In this document: piece by piece, positions 10,769 through 20,138 of the stretch
How the letters are laid out: each line of letters begins with the position of its first letter
Numbering within the stretch: the first letter of the stretch is position 1
IMG/VR virus record: IMGVR_UViG_3300030451_004171
Coordinates: 1-22,458 of that record
Strand: one strand, 5' to 3'
Source: a virus
Length of the DNA stretch: 22,458 nucleotides
Notes under the pieces: generated by a model
Told to the model about the DNA's origin: nothing
The model's input: the letters and a program-made list of their open reading frames with translations, nothing else
Database searches by the model: none
Program-made: the position numbers and the translations under genes

Positions 10769-13118
10769 TGAGTATCCTTGTAACAGTTGCAACAACATCT
10801 AATACATCTACTGAACCATCACCATTAACATCCTTTTTTTCATCATAATCATCTTGATTGATAACAGAGTTTACAAGTGTTACTACATCTAATACATTAA
10901 CAGAACCATCATTATTTGTATCAAATGGGTCAGGTACAGGAGCATCATTAAATGAATAAATATTACCTTTATAATTTAAATCATCATCAGATAAATGATG
11001 TAATTGTATTGCTTTCAATTTAACATTTTTTAAAGATTTTTTTGTTTCAATAATCATAAACAAAGGTAAAATAAATTGACCTGCTCTTATTGGCATATCT
11101 TCAACACTTTTTATGACATAACTTTCACCATAAACTTTTTTATTCAAAATCATTTTGTCAAACTCAATCAAATCGCCATTTGTTAAATTATAATATTTTA
11201 ATGGCAAATCGATTTCAACAATATTGTGTTGATTTATATTGTTTTTAAAAAGATAATTAGCTAAATAATTTGCACTTGATCTGTCTTTTATATAATCTGT
11301 TTGATAAATTTTTAATGTTTTTTTATGTTGTATGATGTCTGCTATTTCATCGTAATCAACTCCATAATAATTATTATTTTGTAATGTACCAGCAACTAAA
11401 TCTCCATATGTTCCATTTTTAAAATAGTTATTATTAACAATATAGTCATCTGTAATTTTATTATAATCAGATCTACCATAATCTTTATCAAATTTTAATT
11501 GCAGTTTAGTATTAATATTTTCTATATCAGTTCTTGTGAAGCTGTAGTTTAAAATATCATCAGATTTGACAACTGAAACAATTTCTGCAGTATCATCGTC
11601 ATAATATTGACTACCACCTCTATATGTTAGTTTTGTAGATATAAAATCTAATTTACCATTCAAAAATCTTGGTATTGTTGTTGAATTAAAAGCTATATCA
11701 GTCAATATCTTTTTTGCTTCTGTTTCTTTAAAAATAGAAAAAGCTAAATTTATTTGATTGTTTTTTCTAGCTTCAATGATTGAATTTATATTTATAGTTT
11801 CAAGTGGCATACCAAGTTCACTTGCCAGTAAATGATACATAATATCAGTTGGCTGTTGAATCAAGTTATTAGATGGTTCAACATCTATAATTTCATAATT
11901 TACATTCAGGACTTGCATCAAAAGCTGATCATATATATGATATTTATTAGCCAAGTTTTGACTATAAATTGCATACTGTTCTTGAGCAGCAATAGAGTCG
12001 TCATAAGCATCTAAGTCAATTTCATTTTTTCTTATGATAAATGAAAAATTGTCTGTTTGCGATGAATTTACAAGTCGTGCATGATATTCAAACTCTGCTG
12101 GCGATATAGTTGAAATATTACCATTTGCTTCTTTAGGATTACCAACAAATGAAAAAAACAACTCACCATATTGTGCTACAATATTATCGTTTATAGGTCT
12201 ATTTATTAATGTTAAATCATCCCCTATTGCTTGCACAACATTATCTTTGCTAACATTATCAAGTAAATAAACACTTATATTCCCTATATAATCGTTTGGA
12301 AATAATGTAGCTTCAATTTGTCTTATTTCACCTTCGTTCACCTGATTATTATAGCTTTGCTGAGGATTTGATGGTTGTCCAAAAACTGCATCAATATTAA
12401 AATTTAAAAGCCGATTTAAAAACTTTACAGGCATAAATGCTTCTCTGGTATTGTGTAAAATACCTTGACTGATTGTGTTTGAGTTAAAACATTCTGTAGT
12501 TACTAAAGTTTGATTTTCAGAATCTAATATCTGTAATTTAAAACTAATCAGTATATCTTGTTTATCAATAATTGATGATGGTATGGCTTGATTACTATCA
12601 GTATAATTAGTAAATGAGGCTTCTCCAAACGATAGCCCTATATTATTATTTACATAACTACTGCCTATTTCATTGTTAATAAAACCACTTACACAATCAA
12701 GAGTGTTTGAAAATTTTTCTGATTGAATATCAAACTCAACATAGGCTTCCATATTTACCTGCTTCCAGTAAATTGATTTCACATCAGCAGATATACTGAA
12801 AGAATCTTGCTTAATATAATATGGTAGTTGCGTGGGAACTCCTGCTACACCTGAACCATTCCCCAGAGATTTAAAGACTGTACCAGCATAGTTTTGATAA
12901 CCCATCCACATTTCTTGAAAACTTATGTCACTATTTCCTAAGCCTAAAGCATATTTAAAATTAGTTACTCGTAGCCTATTTATACCATCAAATGCGTTGA
13001 TAAATTCTATGCCTTCTTGGTGTGCAGTCATATCTGTATCATCTTCCATTTTTACAGAAACAGTTATAGTTGAATTAGAAGAAATGAAGCCTACAGGTTT
13101 CCATACTAATTGACTCAT
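10758..13118 (-). CDS. Tail tip/hub protein with C-terminal dockerin-like repeats (786 aa)
   Basis: The start is the ATG at 13118, six bases after GGAGG and overlapping the upstream stop (TGATG). The large middle part resembles baseplate hub or tail tip proteins of the gpJ type: DIMYHLLASELGMPLETINI, then ILTDIAFNSTTIPRFLNGKL, then LPLKYYNLTNGDLIEFDKM. The last 57 residues (730-786) hold two calcium-binding dockerin type I-like repeats, DTNNDGSVNVLDVVTLVNSV and DVNGDGSVDVLDVVATVTRI, with Asp/Asn at loop positions 1, 3, 5 and 12. In cellulosomes, dockerins bind cohesins on other proteins. Here the module could attach another protein to the tail tip or bind a host cohesin-like surface domain. 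The tip assignment is moderate; the repeat call is strong. Confidence 0.75.
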   Translation of the reverse strand: MSQLVWKPVGFISSNSTITVSVKMEDDTDMTAHQEGIEFINAFDGINRLRVTNFKYALGLGNSDISFQEMWMGYQNYAGTVFKSLGNGSGVAGVPTQLPYYIKQDSFSISADVKSIYWKQVNMEAYVEFDIQSEKFSNTLDCVSGFINNEIGSSYVNNNIGLSFGEASFTNYTDSNQAIPSSIIDKQDILISFKLQILDSENQTLVTTECFNSNTISQGILHNTREAFMPVKFLNRLLNFNIDAVFGQPSNPQQSYNNQVNEGEIRQIEATLFPNDYIGNISVYLLDNVSKDNVVQAIGDDLTLINRPINDNIVAQYGELFFSFVGNPKEANGNISTISPAEFEYHARLVNSSQTDNFSFIIRKNEIDLDAYDDSIAAQEQYAIYSQNLANKYHIYDQLLMQVLNVNYEIIDVEPSNNLIQQPTDIMYHLLASELGMPLETININSIIEARKNNQINLAFSIFKETEAKKILTDIAFNSTTIPRFLNGKLDFISTKLTYRGGSQYYDDDTAEIVSVVKSDDILNYSFTRTDIENINTKLQLKFDKDYGRSDYNKITDDYIVNNNYFKNGTYGDLVAGTLQNNNYYGVDYDEIADIIQHKKTLKIYQTDYIKDRSSANYLANYLFKNNINQHNIVEIDLPLKYYNLTNGDLIEFDKMILNKKVYGESYVIKSVEDMPIRAGQFILPLFMIIETKKSLKNVKLKAIQLHHLSDDDLNYKGNIYSFNDAPVPDPFDTNNDGSVNVLDVVTLVNSVINQDDYDEKKDVNGDGSVDVLDVVATVTRILNEG

Positions 13119-14875
13119 CAATAACCTCCACCTGTGCTACTTGATACATTAACTACAGGATTTTCACTCTGATTGTATTGTACTTGAGTTTCACTTACAC
13201 CTGTGAAAGTTCCTGCTACATCATCTACTCTACCATCTACAACCAAATATATTGGGTAATTTTTATACTCTGTAAGAACAGAGGTTTTAGCAATATTAAG
13301 ATATTTTAATTTAATATAATTTATACTGCCACCTTGCTGTCCTACTATAGTCAAACCTAAATTATCCTGATAATCAAGTGGTTGCCTTTGCCCTATAGTA
13401 AAACTTGTTGCCTCTATATCTTCAATAGGCAACTTACCTGTATTTACTGAACCTTCAAATACTCTTGATTCTACACCATTTTCATTTTCGTTATTGTCAA
13501 AGTCAGTATTATTAAAAAAATCTACCAGAACACCACCAAATAATGGCGAATTACCTACAAGATAACATAATTTAGGCATTTTAACAGTTCCCCCAAATCC
13601 ACCACCTTGTGGTATAACTGAAATTTCATATCCAAAATTAATTGATAGTTTGTGTTGAAAAACTTTATCATTGTTAGTTAAATCTTTTATAGAATCCAAA
13701 AAGTTGCTTTTGTTAGGAAATGACTCCATTCCAAAGTTAATTACATTTTCACCAAAACCAGTTACAAAATTTGCAGTTTGATTTCCCTGTAAATCGTTTA
13801 TATTCCCCCAACCCCATAAACCAGAGTTACTGAATTGATTCGGTATATCTCCATAGTTTCTCAAATCGATAAAAACATCTTTGGATTCTTCATAGAAAGT
13901 TCTTTGAAAATCATCTATTTTTTGATTGTTATCTAAGTTTTCAAATATTTCAATGTTACCTACAGCTTTTAATTGTTCTGAATTTGAATCGAGCTGATAT
14001 GTTAAAGTATGTTTAGATGTTAAAAAATTTAATTTTGGGCTTACTCCAACCTCTAAAAATCCAAAAGCAGGCAAACTTGCCCTGTATAGACCATTTTGAT
14101 TTGGATTATAATCCTCTCCAAGAGAAATTTCTTTTTCTAAAAACAATTCATCTCCATCGATAATCCATTGTTGTCTTTTCAAATTAGCATAAATAGTATC
14201 TGACTTAATATCCATAAACTCGTCTGCATTTTTTGAAATCGACATATATACATCGTCTACAAGTATTTTTGGTTGTTTAGCTTCTTTTATGAAATTATCA
14301 TCTACAATCAATTTTTCGTAGTCACTTGAAATCGTATTTTTTTCATAAACAGCAGGTGCTGTAACATTTGCACCATAAACTAATGGTATTGGCTTGTTTG
14401 AGTATTTATCTTCTAATGTTTCAGATGTAAATCGTCTTGGTAATGATTCGTTAATTAGAAAATTACTTTTGTCCTCTATCTCTAATGAAACAATATCTTT
14501 ATTTTCTACAATGTTTTTTGTAATGCCCTCATACACAAAAAGACAATCATCTAAAGTTTCGCAAGATTGTGATTTAAGATAAATTTTAACTGATTTATTA
14601 AGAACTGATGGATTAAATAAAAGACTTGATATAATTTCATTATTTATTTCTGTATTGATTAAATCTATTGTTACATTTGATGTTTGTAATTGTTTATCAA
14701 AGAAATCGATGGACTCATTAATATTACTAATATTTTTAACTATTGGAACAAAATTTTGTTCCATACGAACATCATTTGTAGATATATATATCGAATCATT
14801 TAAAACTACTAAATGCAATAGATGTGTTTGATTGCCCTGTATGTCGTTTTCAAACTTCTGTGACAGTTCTAACAT
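13118..14875 (-). CDS. Distal tail/baseplate protein (585 aa)
   Basis: It follows the tape measure with a TAATG overlap and precedes the hub-like gene. The N-terminus (MLELSQKFENDIQGNQTHLL) leads to strand-rich segments; NVTIDLINTEINNEIISSLL, SVKIYLKSQSCETLDDCLFV and RRFTSETLEDKYSNKPIPLV resemble distal tail/baseplate proteins that describe a local surface and then a conserved Pro-Leu-Val-Tyr-Gly turn. The C-terminal half is Asn/Gly-rich beta structure ending SSSTGGGY. It probably joins the tail tube to the tip. Detailed family not identified. Confidence 0.6.
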   Translation of the reverse strand: MLELSQKFENDIQGNQTHLLHLVVLNDSIYISTNDVRMEQNFVPIVKNISNINESIDFFDKQLQTSNVTIDLINTEINNEIISSLLFNPSVLNKSVKIYLKSQSCETLDDCLFVYEGITKNIVENKDIVSLEIEDKSNFLINESLPRRFTSETLEDKYSNKPIPLVYGANVTAPAVYEKNTISSDYEKLIVDDNFIKEAKQPKILVDDVYMSISKNADEFMDIKSDTIYANLKRQQWIIDGDELFLEKEISLGEDYNPNQNGLYRASLPAFGFLEVGVSPKLNFLTSKHTLTYQLDSNSEQLKAVGNIEIFENLDNNQKIDDFQRTFYEESKDVFIDLRNYGDIPNQFSNSGLWGWGNINDLQGNQTANFVTGFGENVINFGMESFPNKSNFLDSIKDLTNNDKVFQHKLSINFGYEISVIPQGGGFGGTVKMPKLCYLVGNSPLFGGVLVDFFNNTDFDNNENENGVESRVFEGSVNTGKLPIEDIEATSFTIGQRQPLDYQDNLGLTIVGQQGGSINYIKLKYLNIAKTSVLTEYKNYPIYLVVDGRVDDVAGTFTGVSETQVQYNQSENPVVNVSSSTGGGY

Positions 14876-16779
14876 TAACTAATTCCTAAATCAGCACCTC
14901 TGCGTACTGCTTTTTTAATTGCTGGTATGGCTTCAGATTCTATAAAGTCTTGACTCATAACATTACCTGTAAATGTTACGTTTACTGCACCTGATCCTGT
15001 TCTGTTCATTCTGTTTAAATTCTCTACCCCAATAGATTCAACTGCACTTCTTTGCATTACAAACTCACCCTCTTGCAATACTGCTGGCACATTAGCTGCT
15101 GTTCCACCACCATGATAAGCTGGAACCATACCACCATTGTGAAACCCTAAAATACCACCTAAGAAATTAGGTAATGAAGGTAAAAGAGTCAATCCTGAAA
15201 ATATAGGTAACGATAAAATACCTCTTGTAATTCTTGCTGCTGCTAATTGTGCTATAATTCCTTTTATAGCATTTTCTATAGCCCTACCCATGTGTTCTCC
15301 TGCCATAGCTGCTTGCACAAATGCTGTTGATATTTGATTTACTTGTCCAATTAATAACTTATTTAACTCAACCTCTTTCGCTCCATCTTCTTCTTTTGTT
15401 TTTGCAAGTTTCTTTAATTGTTGCTCTTGTTCATATTGTAGCATAAGGCTTCTTATAATTACATCTAAATTCTTATCATTCATTATAACGCCTTGCTCTG
15501 CTAGCGTAAAAAGTTTTTCTTGAATGAAAATGCTTCTCTCATCACCTATTAATTTTGCACGATTAAGAGCTATTTGTGTTGCAGTTTTTTGTAAAAATTT
15601 ACTTAATCTTTCCTCTGATTTAAGGAGTGCATCTTTTTGATTATTTATTGCCTCTGTTGCTTGCTCTGTAGATTGTTTAACATTTTTTTGTTCGTCACTA
15701 AATAATCCTAGTTTATCGGCAACAAAAGCTAAACCTTCTCCTAATCCAACTATAATTGCACCTACACCAGTAGTAATAAGAGTAATTTTAAAAGCCTTAA
15801 GGGAAGCAATAGTACTTAACACACCAGTATTAAGAGCTATAAATGCTAATCCTAAACCTGTTATTGAGGCAGTATATCCAAATATCCTTTCTTCATCAAA
15901 TAAATCAAATAGAGATGCAAATATTTCAGATAGTGAAGCTACAAGTGGTAACAATACGTTTCCAATCCTATCACTCAAATTTGAGAAAGAAGCACTTAGT
16001 GTCTGTAAGCTATCTTGGTAGCTTTTTTGTTCTGCTCCTAAAGATTTTAACTTTTTATCGGCTGACTCTAATGTTGCAGTTAGAAATGCTTGTTTTTTTT
16101 CAGCATCAGTCAAATCTTTTACACTTTTACCTAAAGAATTTGCGTAACTTTCATAGGCTTCGTCAGAACGCACTATAATACCGATATTATCAAGCATAAG
16201 CCTTGATTGACGACCGATACCAGTAATTAATGATTCTACCGACCTTACAGTATCAACACCTAATGCTCTACCCAATCTTTGTGCTTTATCAAACATATCA
16301 GCCATTTCATCTGAATTCTTAGTAATACCAAGAACCATAGCATTGTTGGCTTGTTGAAATAAATCAAAGTCAGACATAGTGCCATTTGTAGCTTCTCTTA
16401 ATTTTTCTAAAGCTACATTTGCACCCTCAGTTCCACCTTGTAAATTAACGAAAGCAGTTTCCATTTGATCAAGCCTAGCTGCTGAACTAGAGAACATCAG
16501 TAACTGCCTACCACCAAGTGACATAGCGAATGAAAACAGCAATAACCTAGAACGTAAAGTAGCAAAAGATCTTGAAAGAGTATCTCCCTCTTTCTTCATG
16601 TTTCTTAAGAATTTTGTAGTTACTACACTATTTATACCTAATTGTTTGAACTCTTTTTTAACTTCTTTTGTTCTATTTTCTAACTTAGCTTGAGCTTTAG
16701 CTAAGTTTTCTATAGCTAATCTTAATTCCTTATCACCTTTGGGTATGAATCTTATTGTTATGCTGTTTTGACTTGACAC
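14875..16779 (-). CDS. Tail tape measure protein (634 aa)
   Basis: GTG start at 16779 (AAGGA eight to nine bases before), inside the end of the frameshifted chaperone frame. The N-terminal 70 residues are helical coiled coil (LAKAQAKLENRTKEVKKEFK); a hydrophobic segment follows (LLLFSFAMSLGGRQLLMF). A domain typical of tape measures (MSDFDLFQQANNAMVLGITK, SLITGIGRQSRLMLDNIGII) comes next, then further membrane-like segments (about residues 300-350). The C-terminus has GGMVPAYHGGGTAANVPAVL and LQEGEFVMQRSAVESIG, a hallmark tape-measure motif. It sets tail length and later helps DNA ejection; at about 1.5 angstrom per residue the tail would be near 95 nm. Confidence 0.9.
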   Translation of the reverse strand: MSSQNSITIRFIPKGDKELRLAIENLAKAQAKLENRTKEVKKEFKQLGINSVVTTKFLRNMKKEGDTLSRSFATLRSRLLLFSFAMSLGGRQLLMFSSSAARLDQMETAFVNLQGGTEGANVALEKLREATNGTMSDFDLFQQANNAMVLGITKNSDEMADMFDKAQRLGRALGVDTVRSVESLITGIGRQSRLMLDNIGIIVRSDEAYESYANSLGKSVKDLTDAEKKQAFLTATLESADKKLKSLGAEQKSYQDSLQTLSASFSNLSDRIGNVLLPLVASLSEIFASLFDLFDEERIFGYTASITGLGLAFIALNTGVLSTIASLKAFKITLITTGVGAIIVGLGEGLAFVADKLGLFSDEQKNVKQSTEQATEAINNQKDALLKSEERLSKFLQKTATQIALNRAKLIGDERSIFIQEKLFTLAEQGVIMNDKNLDVIIRSLMLQYEQEQQLKKLAKTKEEDGAKEVELNKLLIGQVNQISTAFVQAAMAGEHMGRAIENAIKGIIAQLAAARITRGILSLPIFSGLTLLPSLPNFLGGILGFHNGGMVPAYHGGGTAANVPAVLQEGEFVMQRSAVESIGVENLNRMNRTGSGAVNVTFTGNVMSQDFIESEAIPAIKKAVRRGADLGIS

Positions 16780-17475
16780 TATTTATTTCCTTTTTTTCTT
16801 TCTTTGCAATAGCACTTTTTATAGCAAAGGCTGTCTGTACCCAAGTATAGGGTTGTTCACCAAAAGAACCACTATATGGTGGTACATTAAATTTTTCACA
16901 GTATATGTATTTCTGTATGTCACGCTGTATTTTATTATCTAAAAATACATTAAAACATCCAAAGAAATGTATTTGTGAATTAACTGATTCTGTTATGTCA
17001 AAAGATTTGCCATCTCTTGCGTTTACAGATTTAGTTTCTTCGATAATTAAATCAACTACTTCCCAAACATCTTCAATACTTTCAAATCTTCGTATCTCTC
17101 GTTTCCCATTTATTAATACTGGTATCTCAGCTTCATAAGGAAATTCGTGATACTGACAGCCCTCACAAGGAGTTCCAAGTATATTTAGTTCTACTTGGAG
17201 GGCGTGCCTTCCCCCAAACCAAGTGCCTTTTGTATTTCTGTAAAGATTTGTGTTCTATCTTCAAAGCTAAGGGTTTTAAGGAACTTGTCTGATGTATCGC
17301 CTGCTATAGCTACTCTAATAAACTTTGTAATCGTTTTATTAGGTGCTTCCATTTGAAATCCACCATCATCTGTTGCCTTAAATTTACCCCAAACTAAGTC
17401 AAGCAACTCATCTCTTTCATCTATTGAAAGGTTCTTAACTTTAAGGGTTCTTTTATCTTTTAACTTTATCTCCAT
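16733..17475 (-). CDS. Tail assembly chaperone fusion (GT-like) made by -1 frameshift
   Basis: A second frame, -1 relative to the 94-residue chaperone, is open from the slippery site TTTGGGG (17218-17212) to a TGA at 16735-16733 and has no usable start codon, so it can only be made by frameshifting. The product would be about 88 residues of the first protein plus 159 of the second (about 247). The second part includes CEGC, EFPYEAEIPVLINGKREIRR, EDVWEVVDLIIEE and QPYTWVQTAFAIKSAIAKKE. It overlaps the tape measure start by 47 bases. This layout equals lambda gpG/gpGT, where the fusion recruits tail tube protein onto the tape measure. No frame stop occurs in the 480-base extension, checked codon by codon. 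Confidence 0.85.
17191..17475 (-). CDS. Tail assembly chaperone, short form (gpG-like, 94 aa)
   Basis: Small acidic/basic helical protein between the major tail protein and tape measure, the usual place of the chaperone. It starts MEIKLKDKRTLKVKNLSIDE, with LLDLVWGKFKATDDGG in the middle, and ends GLGEGTPSK just after the slippery heptamer. Normal termination at TAG 17193-17191 gives this short form; -1 slippage gives the long form. It coats the tape measure during assembly and is not part of the finished tail in related phages. RBS GAGGATGATTAA precedes the ATG. Confidence 0.85.
   Translation of the reverse strand: MEIKLKDKRTLKVKNLSIDERDELLDLVWGKFKATDDGGFQMEAPNKTITKFIRVAIAGDTSDKFLKTLSFEDRTQIFTEIQKALGLGEGTPSK
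17212..17218 (-). other. Slippery heptamer T TTG GGG for -1 frameshift
   Basis: In the zero frame the codons are GGT TTG GGG GAA. T-TTG-GGG fits X XXY YYZ, so the tRNAs on TTG and GGG can re-pair on TTT and GGG. A short GC-rich inverted element just downstream (GGAAGG...CCCTCC) may help pausing, though its stem is small and one pair is mismatched. Confidence 0.8.
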
Positions 17476-17495
17476 TTAATCATCCTCGTTTTATT

Positions 17496-18521
17496 TTAAA
17501 GTGCAACGACTAAAGCTGCACCACTTCCACTATTACCTACCATTTTTATTGAACAATCTAACATCATAGTATCGCCTTCATTAAATGCTACGTTTGTTAG
17601 TATTCCTTGATGTATTCTCCAACCAAATGTTCCATTAGCTGGTGTTGATACATTAGAAAGTTGTGTATTAGCCACACTACTTGCTCCTGTCTGTGCTTGA
17701 AATGTTCCAATCAATGGCTCAGTATTTGAATCATATTTAATACTCATATCTGCTGTTACAGCGAGTTCTTGCATTCTACCAACAGCTTCTGCATTTCCAT
17801 TTGCATCATATCCAGCAAAATAAGCATCGTGTTCTATATTAAGAGAAAATGATTGAGGTAAAACACTAGCAACGCCATGCACTATTCTGTATGTTGGATC
17901 AGCTGCTTCGGTCATAAAAGCATCATCACTACCTAAAGCTGCTATTGTTCCATCTGAAGAAGAAAGAGCTGCTGAAGTTATGACTGAACCTGATTTTGCA
18001 GTCATGCTATATTTTAGTCTGCCTGCCTCTGTTCCTAAATCTCCTGATATTTGAAAAGATGTAATAACGCAATCTTTTATAAGTATTGTAGAATCTGCAT
18101 TAGGAGATGAAATAGCAAATGTTAATGCTAAGTTATTATTTGCATCTGGTACTGTTTCATCTGAGCCACCACTTGCACCTACAATAGCAGGTGTATAGTT
18201 TGAATTTAAGGTATGCACACCAGAACTTTCGCCATTAAGTATATTTTCTAAAAATATATCTGCGTAGCTTTCTTTAAGTGTTCCAGAAACACTAAATTCA
18301 GTTGTAGTTAATTTATTAGTCTGAAACAAGTCGTTTTGTTGTAGCAAATATCCACTACCTGCTTTCATCTCTAATACTTGAATTGGATTTAGACTAGGAA
18401 AAGAAATAGAATCTACATCCATTCTAGTCATTCCATCATTTTTAGCTGTGCCATAAGCAGTTTGTGCCTGTACACCAACTATAAACTGCTTAGGGGAATG
18501 GGTTTTATATACTAAAGCCAT
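17496..18521 (-). CDS. Major tail tube protein (341 aa)
   Basis: It lies between the tail terminator cluster and the chaperone, the conserved place of the tube protein. It starts MALVYKTHSPKQFIVGVQAQ, continues with GTAKNDGMTRMDVDSISFPS and a tube-like domain, FSVSGTLKESYADIFLENIL. A Ser/Ala/Gly-rich middle and a final part with FGWRIHQGILTNVAFNEGDT follow. About 340 residues is longer than lambda gpV (246), so an extra surface domain is likely. It polymerises into the tail tube around the tape measure. RBS AAAGGAGATAAATA; the start overlaps the preceding stop (TAATG). Confidence 0.75.
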   Translation of the reverse strand: MALVYKTHSPKQFIVGVQAQTAYGTAKNDGMTRMDVDSISFPSLNPIQVLEMKAGSGYLLQQNDLFQTNKLTTTEFSVSGTLKESYADIFLENILNGESSGVHTLNSNYTPAIVGASGGSDETVPDANNNLALTFAISSPNADSTILIKDCVITSFQISGDLGTEAGRLKYSMTAKSGSVITSAALSSSDGTIAALGSDDAFMTEAADPTYRIVHGVASVLPQSFSLNIEHDAYFAGYDANGNAEAVGRMQELAVTADMSIKYDSNTEPLIGTFQAQTGASSVANTQLSNVSTPANGTFGWRIHQGILTNVAFNEGDTMMLDCSIKMVGNSGSGAALVVAL

Positions 18522-18709
18522 TATTTATCTCCTTTATTTACTTTTGGTTTTGACGAACTGCTTACTTCTTTCACAAAATCCTTTGCGTGTTTTGGTATAA
18601 AATCAACTTCTACCATATCACCTTTATTTAAAGAATTGAAATCTTCAATACTAAAGCCTCTGTATGAAAAAGCATTATCCATCTTTTTATCTTTTAACTT
18701 AATTTTCAT
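18521..18709 (-). CDS. Small tail-region protein (62 aa)
   Basis: Unrecognised. The start is placed at ATG 18709 with AGGAGA just before it, giving MKIKLKDKKMDNAFSYRGFS; a longer frame from 18745 overlaps the upstream gene and lacks an RBS. Its opening MKIKLKDKK resembles that of the chaperone gene (MEIKLKDKR). The C-terminus is Lys/Ser-rich. A stop/start overlap (TAATG) couples it to the tube protein. It may be a small tail connector or tube-associated protein. Confidence 0.65.
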   Translation of the reverse strand: MKIKLKDKKMDNAFSYRGFSIEDFNSLNKGDMVEVDFIPKHAKDFVKEVSSSSKPKVNKGDK

Positions 18710-18717
18710 AATCTCTC

Positions 18718-19158
18718 CTACGCTATATTGCCTTGATGCTGACATTTAAATTCCCATTGAACCACATATATACCTGCCTCTGGGTCAGGATTTAACTCTG
18801 TATTTTCAAATCTACAGTTGAAAGCATTAGTCGAATTACTGTCAGCCAATGTCATTGTTATGTTATCGTGTATAAGTGCTTCAATTCTTGATGTATATCT
18901 TAAGACGTGATCTAGTGCTGTCTTTTTTATATTGTGTTCACAAAAATAATAGAATACATTTATGGTATATTCTCTAGTTTCAGAAGAAACCATAAAATCT
19001 AATAGTTCACTACTTACAGGGTCAAGCCGAAGATATTGTGTACCTTCACTACTTTCTTCACCAATATATACTGGCAACGCACCCTTAAACTCATCTCTGA
19101 GTACGCTTCTTAACTTATCTAGTATATTCTTCCAATTATTTGTAAATGTTACTGCCAT
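18718..19158 (-). CDS. Tail terminator/completion-like protein (146 aa)
   Basis: Starts MAVTFTNNWKNILDKLRSVL; contains LPVYIGEESSEGTQYLRLDP and EYTINVFYYFCEHN, a pattern (short protein, edge strands, ending QWEFKCQHQGNIA) common to tail terminators that cap the tube and join it to the head. Position before the major tail protein and after the connector fits gpU-like proteins. The start overlaps the stop of the connector-like gene. Family call rests on size, position and pattern. Confidence 0.6.
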   Translation of the reverse strand: MAVTFTNNWKNILDKLRSVLRDEFKGALPVYIGEESSEGTQYLRLDPVSSELLDFMVSSETREYTINVFYYFCEHNIKKTALDHVLRYTSRIEALIHDNITMTLADSNSTNAFNCRFENTELNPDPEAGIYVVQWEFKCQHQGNIA

Positions 19159-20138
19159 TAATAATACCTATTTCGTGGTGTTCCTGTTCTTGTTAATTTA
19201 ACTGATTTCATATCAGCAGTATCAACATACTCTTGTCTGCCTGTAACTTCTATCTCCCATTCATCATTGGCTGCTGCTACAGTATCATCAGTTGCACCTG
19301 CAAAACGTATTTGTAAGCCTCCTGCTAAAGGTTGATAGTCACCAGTAACCTTTTCCTCAGTCACTACTTGATTGTTTTTTAATCCATCGGAATCTTTGAC
19401 AAATACATTATAAGTGGCAGTACCTATCACTCCTCCTGTACCTATTTTTACTTTTATCAAATCCCAACTACCACTATATTCACCTCTTGTATCTACAGGT
19501 CTAATTTTACCAGATGTATAGGTTACATCTCTCACAAACCCTTGTGCAGCATCTGATGTGTTTTGCCAAGATAAGGCTGCCTTACCCTCATTTAAAAGAT
19601 CTATGTTCTTTTCTGCTTCTTCCATAAAGGATTGTGCTAGCTCTGAATTATGGTTTTTAGACTTTACAAGAAAGCAAGCAGCAATCAATCCAACAGTTCT
19701 TATAACCATGTAATCAAAGTTACCTGACTTATCTTTCAACTGTTCTTTTGGTAAACTAGGGTCTACTCTTGAGTCAAAGTATCGGCTTGCATCTGATATA
19801 TATTGTGCAACCATTGAGCTAAAATCCTCGCCTGCTTCTACAAGTATATCGTTAGGATTTAGTGTTGCTCCTCCACTTGTGGTTAGAAATATTTGAACTG
19901 AATCTGTTGTTGAAGAATAATTAAACTCATAAAGTGCATTAGGGCTATCTGTTACTGCTGTTCCCTCAACTCCATCAAAGTATAATTGTGTAATTAAGCC
20001 AGTATCGTTAGCCTGATATTGATTAGGTGTGTCTGTAGTTGTCCAACCAAATATTTGTGTCTTTTGGTCAAACTCATCCATCTGTGGAAATATTCTCTTT
20101 AATTCTTGATGCGTTATATATGAAGCTGCTATAGCCAT
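19158..20138 (-). CDS. Head-tail connector-like protein (326 aa)
   Basis: The N-terminus (SYITHQELKRIFPQMDEFDQ) and a helical segment later on (MVAQYISDASRYFDSRVDPS, FDYMVIRTVGLIAACFLVKS, MEEAEKNIDLLNEGKAALSW) resemble head-tail adaptor proteins of the gp6 type. They appear split by an inserted beta-rich stretch (about residues 35-100) and followed by a C-terminal beta domain (about 220-320) with GTATYNVFVKDSDGLKNNQV, so the protein is about three times the usual adaptor size. It would join portal to tail. RBS GAGGTAAATA; start overlaps the preceding stop. The fold is inferred. Confidence 0.6.
   Translation of the reverse strand: MAIAASYITHQELKRIFPQMDEFDQKTQIFGWTTTDTPNQYQANDTGLITQLYFDGVEGTAVTDSPNALYEFNYSSTTDSVQIFLTTSGGATLNPNDILVEAGEDFSSMVAQYISDASRYFDSRVDPSLPKEQLKDKSGNFDYMVIRTVGLIAACFLVKSKNHNSELAQSFMEEAEKNIDLLNEGKAALSWQNTSDAAQGFVRDVTYTSGKIRPVDTRGEYSGSWDLIKVKIGTGGVIGTATYNVFVKDSDGLKNNQVVTEEKVTGDYQPLAGGLQIRFAGATDDTVAAANDEWEIEVTGRQEYVDTADMKSVKLTRTGTPRNRYY

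Noticed and set aside
15843-16178. 111-codon plus-strand frame inside the tape measure gene
   Set aside because: Antisense to a well-supported gene; Leu/Gln-rich shadow.
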